64,000 nucleotides of DNA from Bin80 sp026709335. GTDB lineage: Bacteria > Bacteroidota > Rhodothermia > Rhodothermales > Bin80. Shown piece after piece: positions 27,292 to 36,626 of the stretch. The position numbers were made by a program, and so were the translations under genes. Position 1 is the first letter of the stretch; each line of letters begins with the position of its first letter. The stretch spans positions 310,001 through 374,000 of the forward strand of contig OZ241385.1 of NCBI GenBank assembly GCA_965200825.1, written 5' to 3'. Below the pieces are notes generated by a model, which was not told where the DNA came from, did no database searches, and saw only the letters and a program-made list of their open reading frames with translations.

Positions 27292-28455
27292 CTAGGGTTG
27301 TTCCAGAAATTGGCGTATTGCCGGATGATCAGGATTGAGTTGCACAGCCTGCTTCACTGCATTTTCTGCCAAGGTAAGACGATCGGTTTTCGTATAAATC
27401 TGCCCAAGTCCCAACCAAGCAAGTACGTAGTTCGAATCAGCGTTCAAAATGCGTGTCAACCTCTCTTCGGCACGCTCAAGGTCATCAAGATCTATTTCGA
27501 GTGTGGCAATGTGAAATTGTAGATCTACATTATCTGGACGAAGGGCCTGGGCAATCAAATATCGAGTCATCGCTTTTTCGAGATTCCCTGAACGACGCAA
27601 TGCTGTTGCATAATGAATCTGTGCCTGAAAGTTCGTGGGTTGATTTTCCACTACATTGGCCAATTGGCCCTCTTTCTGGATAATAACTCTCAACGATTCT
27701 GCCTCTGTGGTCAATCTAGATGACTCTGCAGAGAGTCCTAATCGTGCCAATGCTTGCCCCAGGATGTGTCGAGGTTCAGCATGGTAAGGGTGTTCAGTAA
27801 TCAGGTGCCTTACGAGAGCAACGGTTTTATCTATTTGATCCAGGCGTAACAGAAGTCTTGCCTGTCGAAGTTGATTAGGAAAATGATTCGGTTGCAGATT
27901 GAGCGCAATCTCATTTCTCTTCAGAGATTCGAAATAATTCCCCTGTTGCTCATGCAGATCAGCGAGGCTGCTATGCGCAGGTCCGTATAGTGAGTCTAAT
28001 TCAATGGCTTTTCTGAATGCAACCGCCGCACGGTCTGGTTGCCCCAGAGCATTATACGCTCCTCCTGTTGCGTGCCAAGACATCGGAGTTGGATGGTTTT
28101 GTGTAGCCTGAATAAACTCATTGAGGGCGTTTTGAAATTGCCTCTGACCAAAATAAATATTTCCAAGGTTGTGTCGAACGCCTCGATAGTCAGGTGTCAG
28201 ATTAATCACGGCCAGATATGCAGTTTCCGCGTTTTCCCATTGCTGAAGCTCAAAATAGATCCGTCCACGCATGAAATGTGCATCGGAGGAATTCTTATTG
28301 AGAACCAGTGCACTGTCAGCAAGAGCCAATGCGCTATGGTAGTCTCTCTCCTGGAATGCCTGGTTGCTTTGCTGGATCAAGTGAGATACATCAGTATCCA
28401 CTTCTGAGCCGCACCCACAGACCAAGAGTAAAATTCCCGGAATCAAGGCTTTCAT
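27292..28455 (-). CDS. Tetratricopeptide-repeat lipoprotein
   Basis: 387 residues. N-terminal lipoprotein signal (MKALIPGILLLVCGCGSE, lipobox VCGC) followed by about nine TPR units throughout (for example AHFMRGRIYFELQQWENAETAY, RHNLGNIYFGQRQFQNALNEF, AWLGLGQIYTKTDRLTLAENA). A scaffold or binding protein on the periplasmic or surface face. The start codon overlaps the stop of the upstream CRTAC1 gene by 4 bp (ATGA), so the two are translated together. TPR plus CRTAC1 pairs recur in FCB and planctomycete-like bacteria; their biochemical role is not known. Confidence 0.85.
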   Translation of the reverse strand: MKALIPGILLLVCGCGSEVDTDVSHLIQQSNQAFQERDYHSALALADSALVLNKNSSDAHFMRGRIYFELQQWENAETAYLAVINLTPDYRGVRHNLGNIYFGQRQFQNALNEFIQATQNHPTPMSWHATGGAYNALGQPDRAAVAFRKAIELDSLYGPAHSSLADLHEQQGNYFESLKRNEIALNLQPNHFPNQLRQARLLLRLDQIDKTVALVRHLITEHPYHAEPRHILGQALARLGLSAESSRLTTEAESLRVIIQKEGQLANVVENQPTNFQAQIHYATALRRSGNLEKAMTRYLIAQALRPDNVDLQFHIATLEIDLDDLERAEERLTRILNADSNYVLAWLGLGQIYTKTDRLTLAENAVKQAVQLNPDHPAIRQFLEQP

Positions 28456-30083
28456 GGATCTGTCTCTTGTAAATGAAGGATTTGATTTGCAGGTACATGG
28501 GATTTTTGAGTGATGCTGCCACTGGGCCAGTATACGGTGATTGTATCTGCGAATTGTCTTGTCCCGAGTCCAAAAGTTACCGTTGATTCGGATTGAGAAG
28601 CATAGCTGTGTCCGGCTCGAATCCGACGGAATTGCTTGTTGTCCATCACCTGGACAACAATGGTTGCGTCTACAGCTGCACCCAACAATTTGATACGCAA
28701 AAAGTTTACATTGGAGTGGATGTCATTACGAAATAAATGAACGGGTCCATTATTCTCAGTTATCAGCAGATCTATGTCCCCATCCTGGTCAATATCTGCA
28801 GTTAGCGCGCCTCGCCCCACCATTGGGAGGGAAAGTCCCAGGTCTACTGCCTTTTCGATAAATGTGCCATTACCATTATTCAGGAAAAATTGCATGGGCT
28901 GTCTATAACTGGCAATATCACTGCGTTCATTTGCCTGAGGGTTGATATGCCCATTAGCTGCCACCAGATCCAGATCTCCATCCAGCTCAGCATCAAATAA
29001 CACCATGCCAAATGTCAGTGCAGGGAGGCTGGCCGGGCCAATTCCACTTGCTGCTCCTCGTTCTTCAAAAAAACCTAATCTTGAGTGCCGATAGACTCCG
29101 TTCATTTGATCCTCAAAGTGGCCGATGAAGAGAGTTGGCTCTCCGGTCGAATCTACGACTCCCGCATCAATTCCCATTCCCGCTCGTGCCCGGCCCCGGG
29201 AATCTAATGCCATTCCCGTAGAGAGTCCCACTTCTTGGAAGGATCCATCTCCTGTATTCAGAAAATACTGGTCAGGATCTGTATCATTTGCCAGGATAAT
29301 GTCTGGCCACTGATCTCGGTTTGCATCGATCGTAATAGCCCCCAATGTTTTTCCAGACTCCGCAAGTCCTGTTTCTTTGGTGCGGTCAACAAACGTTCCA
29401 TCCCCGCGATTTTCATAAAAGCGTCCAGGTCTTCCTTGGTAGAGTTCAGGCGTACAATATCGTTTTTGAGTACCGTCACGGGTGCAAAAGAGGTCCGTTT
29501 CCGGGGTCCAGTAAACATATCCTGTTACGTATAAATCTAGCCAGCCGTCACGGTTTGCATCGAGGAAGGTTGCCGCAACATTCCATTCGGAGGGACTATC
29601 CAGGCCAGCTTCAAGTGTTCCGTCCCGAAACCCATTCCCATCATTGATCAGAAGAAAATTCTTTTCAAGCGTAGTCAGATATAGGTCTTTATCTCCATCA
29701 AGATCAATATCTCCTGCGATGACTCCCATTCCATAACCGGTGATGGAAGATAAATTCATTTCCTCGGTCATATCCTCAAAAGTCCCATTCCCGAATCCTT
29801 GATACAGCTGCAGAGCAGGAACAGAGTTGTTCGTCCATGTTGCCCCTCCAACGAGAGCGAGGTCAATGAAGTCGTCTTCATTGTAATCTAGGAATGCGCC
29901 GCCAGCTCCGAATGTTTCTGGTAAATACCAATCGCCTTCTGCACCATTGGTATGCCTGAACTCTCCAAGTCCTGCCTGCTGTGTGATTTCGACGAACTGC
30001 CATTTCGGTTCTTCGGGAGTACAACCAATAGATAGGGTTGCAAGAATCAAAAGCGCAAGGATCAGAGGAGACTGTTCAGACAT
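28452..30083 (-). CDS. CRTAC1-family FG-GAP/VCBS propeller lipoprotein with ASPIC/UnbV domain
   Basis: 543 residues. Lipoprotein signal (LILALLILATLSIGCTPEEP). At least six FG-GAP/VCBS-type calcium motifs: DYNEDDFIDLALVGG, DIDLDGDKDLYLT, DANRDGWLDLYVTG, DANRDQWPDIILAND, DAELDGDLDLVAANG and DIDQDGDIDLLIT, predicting an integrin-like beta-propeller. The C-terminus (RIRAGHSYASQSESTVTFGLG, TVYWPSG) is the ASPIC/UnbV domain. Surface or periplasmic ligand binding is likely; ligand unknown. Followed by the TPR gene with an ATGA overlap and preceded, 54 bp away, by a LacI regulator, which probably belongs to the same transcript or controls it. Confidence 0.9.
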   Translation of the reverse strand: MSEQSPLILALLILATLSIGCTPEEPKWQFVEITQQAGLGEFRHTNGAEGDWYLPETFGAGGAFLDYNEDDFIDLALVGGATWTNNSVPALQLYQGFGNGTFEDMTEEMNLSSITGYGMGVIAGDIDLDGDKDLYLTTLEKNFLLINDGNGFRDGTLEAGLDSPSEWNVAATFLDANRDGWLDLYVTGYVYWTPETDLFCTRDGTQKRYCTPELYQGRPGRFYENRGDGTFVDRTKETGLAESGKTLGAITIDANRDQWPDIILANDTDPDQYFLNTGDGSFQEVGLSTGMALDSRGRARAGMGIDAGVVDSTGEPTLFIGHFEDQMNGVYRHSRLGFFEERGAASGIGPASLPALTFGMVLFDAELDGDLDLVAANGHINPQANERSDIASYRQPMQFFLNNGNGTFIEKAVDLGLSLPMVGRGALTADIDQDGDIDLLITENNGPVHLFRNDIHSNVNFLRIKLLGAAVDATIVVQVMDNKQFRRIRAGHSYASQSESTVTFGLGTRQFADTITVYWPSGSITQKSHVPANQILHLQETDP

Positions 30084-30137
30084 GCGACGGGGAACAGGGA
30101 TAGCAGGTTTGGAAGGAGCCCTGAAAATGATCGTAAG

Positions 30138-31145
30138 TCAAGGTGTAGGGATTGCAGGGTTGACTTGGGAAGATTCACGAATAATGAGCTCCATGGGTAC
30201 AACATTATCAGGTAGTTTCGCAGAGGATTTACCAGAAAGCTGATCCGCGAGAAGTGCGACTGCATTCTTGGCTAAAAGTCCAATTGGCACATTCACAGTG
30301 GTGAGCGAAGGGGTTGAAAAGAAAGCACTCCGGGTTCCGTCAAAGCCGGTGACTGCCATTTCTTCGGGGACACTGATTTTATTTTCAAGAAGGGCCCGCA
30401 TTGCGCCAAGTGCACTCAAGTCATTGGCTGCCACGATGATTGTCGGTTTAGGCGAGGAGTTTAGTATTTTGAGAGCATTATAGTATCCACATTCAAATGT
30501 GAAATCTCCAACATAGTGTGTTACTTTCGGTCCATCCGGAACGGCTTCAAGAAACCCCTGTTGTCGTTCTTGAGCGTCAAAAGCATCACTTGGGCCACTG
30601 ATAAATGCGGCATGGGTATGTCCCCGTTCTGCAATATGTTGAGCTATTTTTACCATCCCGTCACGGTTGTCAAAATTCACTGAATGGATGGCAGCTGTGG
30701 TCGTTTTTGTGTTCAGAAAAACGATAGGGATTGCAGGGTCAATCAGTGAAAGCACTCGTTCTGCAGTTAGTTCGGGAGCCATAACGATGAGCCCGTCAAC
30801 CCGTTTGTACATACCCCGAAGTGCGGTGATAAAGTCCAGTTCCACACGTCTTGATGCGCTAACCATAAGTAAATACTTGTGTTGCCTGATAGCAGCATCT
30901 AGTCCGCTTAGCAGATCAGCAAAAAACTCCCCGGTGATATGAGGCAATATGGCTCCAATTGCGCCAGTGTCCTGCCCCAGTAGGTTTCTGGCAGCAGGGT
31001 TTGGGGTAAATCGCAGTACTTTGATGGCTTCCAGGACACGCCCTCGTTTCTCAGCACTGACCGGAGCGGAATTGTTGAGTACGCGAGATACCGTAGAAAT
31101 GGATACATTAGCATGACGCGCTACATCATGAACGGTCGAATTCAT
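30138..31145 (-). CDS. LacI-family transcriptional regulator
   Basis: 335 residues. N-terminal helix-turn-helix (TVHDVARHANVSISTVSRVLNNSAPVS, residues 4-30) with the hinge region typical of LacI/PurR, then a periplasmic-binding-protein-like sensor domain (GAIGAILPHITGEFFADLLSGLD...AFISGPSDAFDAQERQQGF...VTGFDGTRSAFFSTPSLTTVNVP). It likely senses a sugar or sugar derivative. Position upstream of the CRTAC1/TPR genes and near the laminarinase and TonB operon suggests local control of carbohydrate uptake, but no matching operator could be assigned. Divergent from the SGNH hydrolase gene, with a 112-bp gap between. Confidence 0.93.
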   Translation of the reverse strand: MNSTVHDVARHANVSISTVSRVLNNSAPVSAEKRGRVLEAIKVLRFTPNPAARNLLGQDTGAIGAILPHITGEFFADLLSGLDAAIRQHKYLLMVSASRRVELDFITALRGMYKRVDGLIVMAPELTAERVLSLIDPAIPIVFLNTKTTTAAIHSVNFDNRDGMVKIAQHIAERGHTHAAFISGPSDAFDAQERQQGFLEAVPDGPKVTHYVGDFTFECGYYNALKILNSSPKPTIIVAANDLSALGAMRALLENKISVPEEMAVTGFDGTRSAFFSTPSLTTVNVPIGLLAKNAVALLADQLSGKSSAKLPDNVVPMELIIRESSQVNPAIPTP

Positions 31146-31257
31146 AAATCTGTCAGTTCTTTCCTGTAAAACTTAAAGTGTGTGCATGACTCACTGCGAC
31201 CTCAAAATTGGATACATATCACGCAACAGAGTAAATTTAGCTATTCTGGGACATTAA

Positions 31258-32961
31258 ATGCGCACGATCTTTTTCAAGGTTTCAGCAGTGTTGTTACCGT
31301 TGTTGCTAATGATTGCAACGGAAGGAGTAATTCGGCTCTTTGGGCACACTGAATTCTTTATCCCGGTTCAGGGAAAGCCTGAATTTCAAACTGTGAATCC
31401 TGCCTATGCCGGACGATACTTCCGGGGATTCGTACCTCAACTCGCCTACAACCCGTTTCTCAAACAGAAGCCCGACAGCGTATTTCGAGTTGTAGCTCTT
31501 GGAGGGTCTTCCACCGCTGGATATCCCTACCTCTTCAATTCCGGATTTCCAGAGAGAGTTGCTGCAAGGTTGCGTTCAAGTGAACCCGTTCGTCAGGTTG
31601 AAATGATCAACTTGGGAATGACTGCGCTCAGCAGTCATGTGTTGCGAGATATGATTCCGCATGTGAAAAAGATAAGTCCGGATGTGGTTTTGATTTATGC
31701 AGGACACAATGAGTATTATGGAGCATACGGTGCCGGTGGTATCGACCGCAATTTAGCATTTACTCGGACCCTTTTGTGGTTCAAAAAGAGCGTTTTGTTT
31801 CGAGGACTTGAGAAAATTATTTCACCACCTGTGCAATCTAATCGTACAATGATGGCACAGTCGACCAGTGATGTCTCCGTCGTCATGGATGGCCCTGTGT
31901 ATGATACTGGAATCCAGAATTTTGAGAAGAATTTAGGAGCAATTCTCCAGTCATTGAATCAGGCAGGTATACAAGTCTATATAGGTACATTGACATCTAA
32001 TCTTCAGGGCCAGCCTCCTTTGGGCGTAAATACGAGTGCAAGTGAAGCATGGAAAGAAGGCATACAGAGCTGGGGAGTGGGGGATACAACCGCAGCCATG
32101 AATTCTTTTTTGCGAGCCAAAGAATACGATCCGGTTCGATTTCGAGCTCCGCAGATCATGAATGATGTTATCAAGCGTACGGCAGCCGCTCACGGTGCGA
32201 TTGTAGTGGATATAGAAACGCACTTTAACTCCTCAGTAGGTGATTCTTTGTTTACGGATCACCTACATCCGACTGCGCTTGGTTATGATTTGATGGCTCA
32301 GGTATTTTTCGGCGCACTTGGAGATAACTTCATGAATCAAAGTTCATATTTGAATGCTCCGGATCCATCTCGATTTGATGCTGCATACGCCAGGCTACTG
32401 ATTGAAAGGCTTCGACTTGGATTTCCATTCATGGAGGGGCTCACAGAGGAAGAGGAGCTACAAATGTTTGGACGGATATTACAAGTTCATCTTGAATCAG
32501 AAAGGTCAGCAGATTCATTGGCAGCAATGGTAGTTCAGGGGAGTCTGCCAGTTTATGAGGCACTTCTGGAAACTCATAAGCATGATCTCATATCTTCGGA
32601 TACAATGCAGGCGCTTGCGCATATGCGTTCACTATTGTACTGGCAACCATTCAATGAGCGATTACATTATCAGGCTGCGGAACTTGCTTCCAGACAATCA
32701 AGCAATCTAGCCGGAGAAGTTTTGCAACTAGTGGTTGCCAGGGATCCCTCAGAGCTCTATTTGAATACACTGGCCGCGTTGCGGCTACGTCAGGGGGCGA
32801 TGAGAGCGTCAAAAACTTTGCTAAATTGGGTCGAATCGGTTAATCCAGAATCATCCGTGATGCTCTACAACATGGCTCGATATCTGGTCCAGGCCGGGGA
32901 TACGCTAAACGCTGAGAGGTATTTTCGCAGATATCAAAGAGCAATCGCATCAGACCCATAG
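31258..32961 (+). CDS. SGNH/GDSL-family hydrolase with C-terminal helical repeats
   Basis: 567 residues with an N-terminal membrane or signal segment (about 5-25). SGNH blocks are present: block I GGSSTAG with nucleophile S84, glycine block INLGMTAL (117-124), block III YAGHNE with N151, and block V TDHLHP with D334 and H337. These enzymes are esterases or acyl hydrolases acting on lipids or O-acyl groups of polysaccharides. The last about 190 residues are helical, TPR-like (FNERLHYQAAELASRQ, MLYNMARYLVQAGDTLNAERYF). Probably periplasmic and membrane-anchored. Divergent from the LacI gene; it converges with recO. Confidence 0.85.
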   Translation: MRTIFFKVSAVLLPLLLMIATEGVIRLFGHTEFFIPVQGKPEFQTVNPAYAGRYFRGFVPQLAYNPFLKQKPDSVFRVVALGGSSTAGYPYLFNSGFPERVAARLRSSEPVRQVEMINLGMTALSSHVLRDMIPHVKKISPDVVLIYAGHNEYYGAYGAGGIDRNLAFTRTLLWFKKSVLFRGLEKIISPPVQSNRTMMAQSTSDVSVVMDGPVYDTGIQNFEKNLGAILQSLNQAGIQVYIGTLTSNLQGQPPLGVNTSASEAWKEGIQSWGVGDTTAAMNSFLRAKEYDPVRFRAPQIMNDVIKRTAAAHGAIVVDIETHFNSSVGDSLFTDHLHPTALGYDLMAQVFFGALGDNFMNQSSYLNAPDPSRFDAAYARLLIERLRLGFPFMEGLTEEEELQMFGRILQVHLESERSADSLAAMVVQGSLPVYEALLETHKHDLISSDTMQALAHMRSLLYWQPFNERLHYQAAELASRQSSNLAGEVLQLVVARDPSELYLNTLAALRLRQGAMRASKTLLNWVESVNPESSVMLYNMARYLVQAGDTLNAERYFRRYQRAIASDP

Positions 32962-33002
32962 AGGTTCGAATTACGTTCAATTACCAAGGATTTCAGGTAT
33001 CA

Positions 33003-33761
33003 TTATTTTTTCTTTGCATCCAAGAGCTGGTCAACTACTTTTCCTCCTCGGACCGGATAAGTTCCCGGGATGTGATACTGTATGAAGCGAGTGATCAAGA
33101 TTGAGAGGTTATTACGCTGTTTGGCCGTGAGTTGTAGGCGCATAGCCGCCTCAAAGTCAGCCCGGCATAAAGTTGCAAAAGCGCGAAGTACACTTCTTGA
33201 TGCGTATGCTGTAGATTGATTGTCCACCTCTTCATTAGTGATCGTGCCATCCTCCAATAACAAAAATCCTCCTGAAGTGTCAATTTCTCCCAGAGATTCT
33301 TGGCTGAACGCAGGTGCAAAGCCCAACAAGTCGATAAAATGGAGTTGAAAATACATTTTTATCAGTTCTGCATCAGCATCTAGGGTGTCCAAGGCATTAA
33401 TCATGCTAACGAGAAGATGAAAGATTTCAACTGATCGTTGCCCTTCTTCTGTGAGGGACAGGACAAGCCCGCAAATATGCTGCCCGGTAGCAAGTTTTCC
33501 CAAATCTTTGGAGATTTTTGAATAGATGTTTACATGTGAGCAATCGGAAAGAACTTGAATAGAACGTGTTGGGCGGGTGTAGAGTACTGCCTGTACATGT
33601 GCAAGTGGCTGAAGAGTACTTCCGAAGCGATTCTTAACGGACTGTGCGCCATGAGCAATTACAGTCAGTTTTCCAAGCTCACGGGTGTATAAGGTTACGA
33701 GGCGGGTCGTTTCTTTGTAGGGAACTGATCGAAGAACAAAGCCTTCGGTACGTACCAACAT
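33003..33761 (-). CDS. recO: DNA repair protein RecO
   Basis: 252 residues, normal length. Starts with the RecO OB-fold signature (TEGFVLRSVPYKETTRLVTLYTRELGKLTVIAHGAQ...FGSTLQPL) and continues with the helical domain (ELIKMYFQLHFIDLLGFAP). RecO helps load RecA on single-stranded DNA in the RecFOR pathway. The zinc-binding cysteines of many RecO proteins are absent: the loop reads FSQESLGEIDTSGGFLLLEDG. This loss is seen in some other lineages and need not impair function. Cytosolic. Single gene, convergent with the SGNH hydrolase. Confidence 0.92.
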   Translation of the reverse strand: MLVRTEGFVLRSVPYKETTRLVTLYTRELGKLTVIAHGAQSVKNRFGSTLQPLAHVQAVLYTRPTRSIQVLSDCSHVNIYSKISKDLGKLATGQHICGLVLSLTEEGQRSVEIFHLLVSMINALDTLDADAELIKMYFQLHFIDLLGFAPAFSQESLGEIDTSGGFLLLEDGTITNEEVDNQSTAYASRSVLRAFATLCRADFEAAMRLQLTAKQRNNLSILITRFIQYHIPGTYPVRGGKVVDQLLDAKKK

Positions 33762-34202
33762 TCTATACTATGGCTGATGAGTGTTTAGTAAAAATAGTGT
33801 TCTTCTGTGAATCTGGGCAAAAGCTGTGTTGCTTTTCAGTAGACAACGATCAAAAATTGCCAGATGTTTTGAATCTGTGCAGAATTGAGAAATGGTCACT
33901 TGTTTCTGCATTCTTCTACTATGATACGATGAAGAATGTGGCAGGATGTGGTTTCACGTTGGTTTTGCGAGAGTTAGCCATATTTTTCAGAACATTCAGC
34001 TTTATGTGTCTCTAAAATTTGAAGACATGAATTGGCTGGAATAGAACTTATCCGGATTGTCGAGGTCATCTATATTCAAGTAGGGGGAGATTCTTGCAAA
34101 ACCTCCGTTTTCAGGCAAAAAAGACCTTCCTCAGATGCTGTCATAGCAATGTTTATGCCCAATTTCGGGGGTTTGCAAGAGGTTCAGGGTATAAGAAATT
34201 AT
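33762..34202. other. Intergenic region upstream of recO
   Basis: 441 bp between recO and the TonB-domain lipoprotein gene, both on the minus strand. The short open frames here lack protein-like composition or a convincing start. No hairpin terminator or RNA gene recognised. Confidence 0.5.
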
Positions 34203-34877
34203 TCAAGTCAACTTGAATATAAATGTCAGTGAGGTAATGACATTTACGGGACTTCCATCGAGTTGAGCAGGCAGGAAACGCATACTTTGAACTGCCTGCA
34301 AGGCCTCTTCGTCACACCCGGCTCCCAGCCTCTGGGTTACAGTAGGGAATCGAACATGTCCATTCTGGTCAATAATGAAGGCAATCGTGACCTGTCCTTC
34401 AAGGCCGGCTCGCCTTGCCCGTTCGGGATACTCAATTTTATTGACGAGTTGCTCTACGGTGCCAAGCAGGATTGGAATCTGATCCAGGAAATCAGAGAGA
34501 GCAGGCGAATTGTTTTTTCCACGAAAGGATACAGGCAGGGTCATCTCGAAATTAACAGGCTGTATTACAGATCTACCCGGTTCAAAGCGGATATGGTTGA
34601 GAGCCTGGAGAGCCTGTTGTCTTATGTTCTCATCTGTTTTCTGAGTTACAACAGGATTGGCAATCTGTCCAGTTCCATCTACGAGAAAGGATACGAATAC
34701 ATGCAAATTATCAGCACCGGAGTAGGGGATAGCATGGTGCACCTCTTGTGACATGCTGATCACTTTCGGGGGATCGGTTTCGAGGTGAGATTTTTCCTGT
34801 AAAGTCACTTGTGTTTTGACACATGAGCTGGTCAATAAACCAAAGAGAATGCAGAACAATGTGGAAGAATGACGCAT
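34203..34877 (-). CDS. Lipoprotein with two TonB C-terminal-type domains
   Basis: 224 residues. The N-terminus is a lipoprotein signal (TLFCILFGLLTSSCVKT), not the inner-membrane anchor and proline-rich arm of a true TonB. Two copies of the TonB C-terminal fold follow: a degenerate one at about 45-117 (VSFLVDGTGQIANPVVTQKTDENIRQQALQAL) and a canonical one at about 145-224 (YPERARRAGLEGQVTIAFIIDQNGHVRFPTVTQRLGAGCDEEAL). It probably sits in an envelope membrane and binds a TonB-box or peptidoglycan rather than transmitting energy. A canonical tonB gene lies 1 kb upstream on the same strand. Confidence 0.8.
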   Translation of the reverse strand: MRHSSTLFCILFGLLTSSCVKTQVTLQEKSHLETDPPKVISMSQEVHHAIPYSGADNLHVFVSFLVDGTGQIANPVVTQKTDENIRQQALQALNHIRFEPGRSVIQPVNFEMTLPVSFRGKNNSPALSDFLDQIPILLGTVEQLVNKIEYPERARRAGLEGQVTIAFIIDQNGHVRFPTVTQRLGAGCDEEALQAVQSMRFLPAQLDGSPVNVITSLTFIFKLT

Positions 34878-35799
34878 GAGATTCTTTGAATAGGTCCCAC
34901 CTAGGGAGCAGTTTTAAGTCATTTAAACAAATCTTTACAATTTTTTAACATTAAATTAACATTAGATTAATATGTTTCACCGAATTTATTCTGTCATGAT
35001 TCAGAGTTGTTTTTTCAAGTGCTGAATAAAAAAAATCTGGACGGAAAATGAGTATAGATCTGGCGTAGATTTTTGAATGCCATTAAGGCTATCACCTATG
35101 CAGTTTTCAAAATTTCCGAGGGTGTATCAGGTTCAGAGAGGGGAGATGTGTCTATTGGAAATACAATCTCTGCCAACACACATCTTGAGGAGCCTTGGCT
35201 TACGAACGAGTTCAGCTATGAAAAACCAATGCTATTTTTATGCATTCCGAGATCATTTTCAGAAGATGTTTCGCGAGCGGGAAAATCGAATTGGATTAAT
35301 GGTAAAGACCGCTACTGCGAGAGTATTTTTTGGTATTACTTCTCACTGAATCCAGTACCGGGCAGGTTTTGAAAAAAGCGATCATGGTCGTTTTTATCTT
35401 GTGGGTACTTGGCGATTTATACAGAAAAGACGTTCAGCCCAAGATTTGAATTTGATAAAAAGGCAGGTAGCGAGAGCTTGGAATGAATTATTTTCTGCAC
35501 GCCTCTGTATTTAATTTGAACTGACTTACCCCCAAAAATTCCCTTCAGATCAATTCGGATGTCGACTCCCGGTTTTCGTCGATTTTATACGTCTCATCCA
35601 AAGCGAGGCAGGTAGGTTGAGATATACCATGGAAGGTATTGAACTGGATGCATATGAAAAGAGCAATTGGTGCGAGTAGTCAGGTTATGTTGCAAGGCTC
35701 TCTGTTGCGTAGTTTAAATGGCGAGTACTACACAAAAACTTGTCATTTTGTACATCAATTTTCGACTGAACCCTTGCAGAGAGAGATACCAGTACGCAC
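34878..35799. other. AT-rich intergenic region
   Basis: 922 bp between the TonB-domain lipoprotein gene and the tonB terminator. It contains the direct repeat TTAACATTA twice near 34947-34967 in a strongly AT-rich stretch just upstream of the lipoprotein gene. Two overlapping plus-strand open frames (35073-35372 and 35077-35349) have random-looking composition and no detectable start signal. I see no RNA gene. Confidence 0.5.
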
Positions 35800-35842
35800 A
35801 AAAAAAATATGCTCTGTACCTTGATTAGATGCAGAGCATATT
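35800..35842 (-). terminator. Rho-independent terminator of tonB
   Basis: An 11-bp perfect inverted repeat, AATATGCTCTG (35806-35816) and CAGAGCATATT (35832-35842), with a 15-base loop. On the minus strand the stem is followed by a run of T (complement of the A run 35800-35807). It lies 20 bp past the tonB stop codon. Confidence 0.85.
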
Positions 35843-35862
35843 ATCCAATCGATCTAGCAGGC

Positions 35863-36528
35863 TCAGTGGAGCCTGAAGTTGATTGAGAGATGATACTTGA
35901 CAGATACTGGACGTCCTCGTTGACGTCCGGGGATGAATTTTGCATGTTCTGTGAGGATCCGAATCGCCTCCTCATCACAGCCACCACCAATTCCACGAAC
36001 AACCTCAGGATCCTTGACATCCCCATTTTCGTCTACAACGAAGCTCAAAAATACTCGTCCTTCAACATTTGCCTTGCGCGCAATTTCCGGGTACTTGGCT
36101 TTCGCCTGCAACGAGGCAATGCCACCGATCAACTCAGGCATCTGTTCCACAATCTCAAAGATCTCGGGCTCATCAATTTCCTCTTCTTCATCCGGTGGTG
36201 GAGGAGGTGGAGGTACATTGATTGGAGCATCCAAGTCCAAGGAGGCATCAAGATCCAAGTCATCGTCTTCCAGGATCTCATCATTCGGAACCTCAACAGG
36301 GACAGGTGGCCGCGGAGGAGGAGGAGGTTTTTGAATCTGCTTCGTTTGCAGAATCTCCTCCATCTGAACAACTTCCTGTTCGACCTGCTCAATTTCCATG
36401 GTATCTCCACGTTCCATGTTTGCATTAAATGCAAGGATGAGCAGGAGGAGCGAAGCGATCATGCCAACCTGAACGAAGAATCCATATGTTCTTTTCAGAT
36501 CGGCTGCAGGGGTTTTACGTAATGCCAT
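35863..36528 (-). CDS. tonB: Energy transducer TonB
   Basis: 221 residues. A short cytoplasmic head, one membrane helix (GMIASLLLLILAFN, about 22-35), an acidic and proline-rich periplasmic arm (KPPPPPRPPVPVEVP, PPPPPPPDEEEE), and the TonB C-terminal domain (KYPEIARKANVEGRVFLSFVVDENGDVKDPEVVRGIGGGCDEEAI, about 140-221). It passes proton-motive force from ExbB/ExbD to outer-membrane receptors such as the two encoded in this window. exbB and exbD are not next to it. A strong terminator follows. Confidence 0.95.
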   Translation of the reverse strand: MALRKTPAADLKRTYGFFVQVGMIASLLLLILAFNANMERGDTMEIEQVEQEVVQMEEILQTKQIQKPPPPPRPPVPVEVPNDEILEDDDLDLDASLDLDAPINVPPPPPPPDEEEEIDEPEIFEIVEQMPELIGGIASLQAKAKYPEIARKANVEGRVFLSFVVDENGDVKDPEVVRGIGGGCDEEAIRILTEHAKFIPGRQRGRPVSVKYHLSINFRLH

Positions 36529-36626
36529 GATTTACCAAGTCTAGTGTTAACAAAAGTGATCAAACCCTATACAGAGATTAAGCATGCAAAATACTACATC
36601 GATAAATTAATCTGGTTCCCGGAAAA

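Noticed and set aside
35073..35372. Two overlapping plus-strand open frames (99 and 90 residues) in the 34.9-35.8 kb gap
   Set aside because: They overlap each other in different frames, have random-looking composition and no motif. Neither is convincing.
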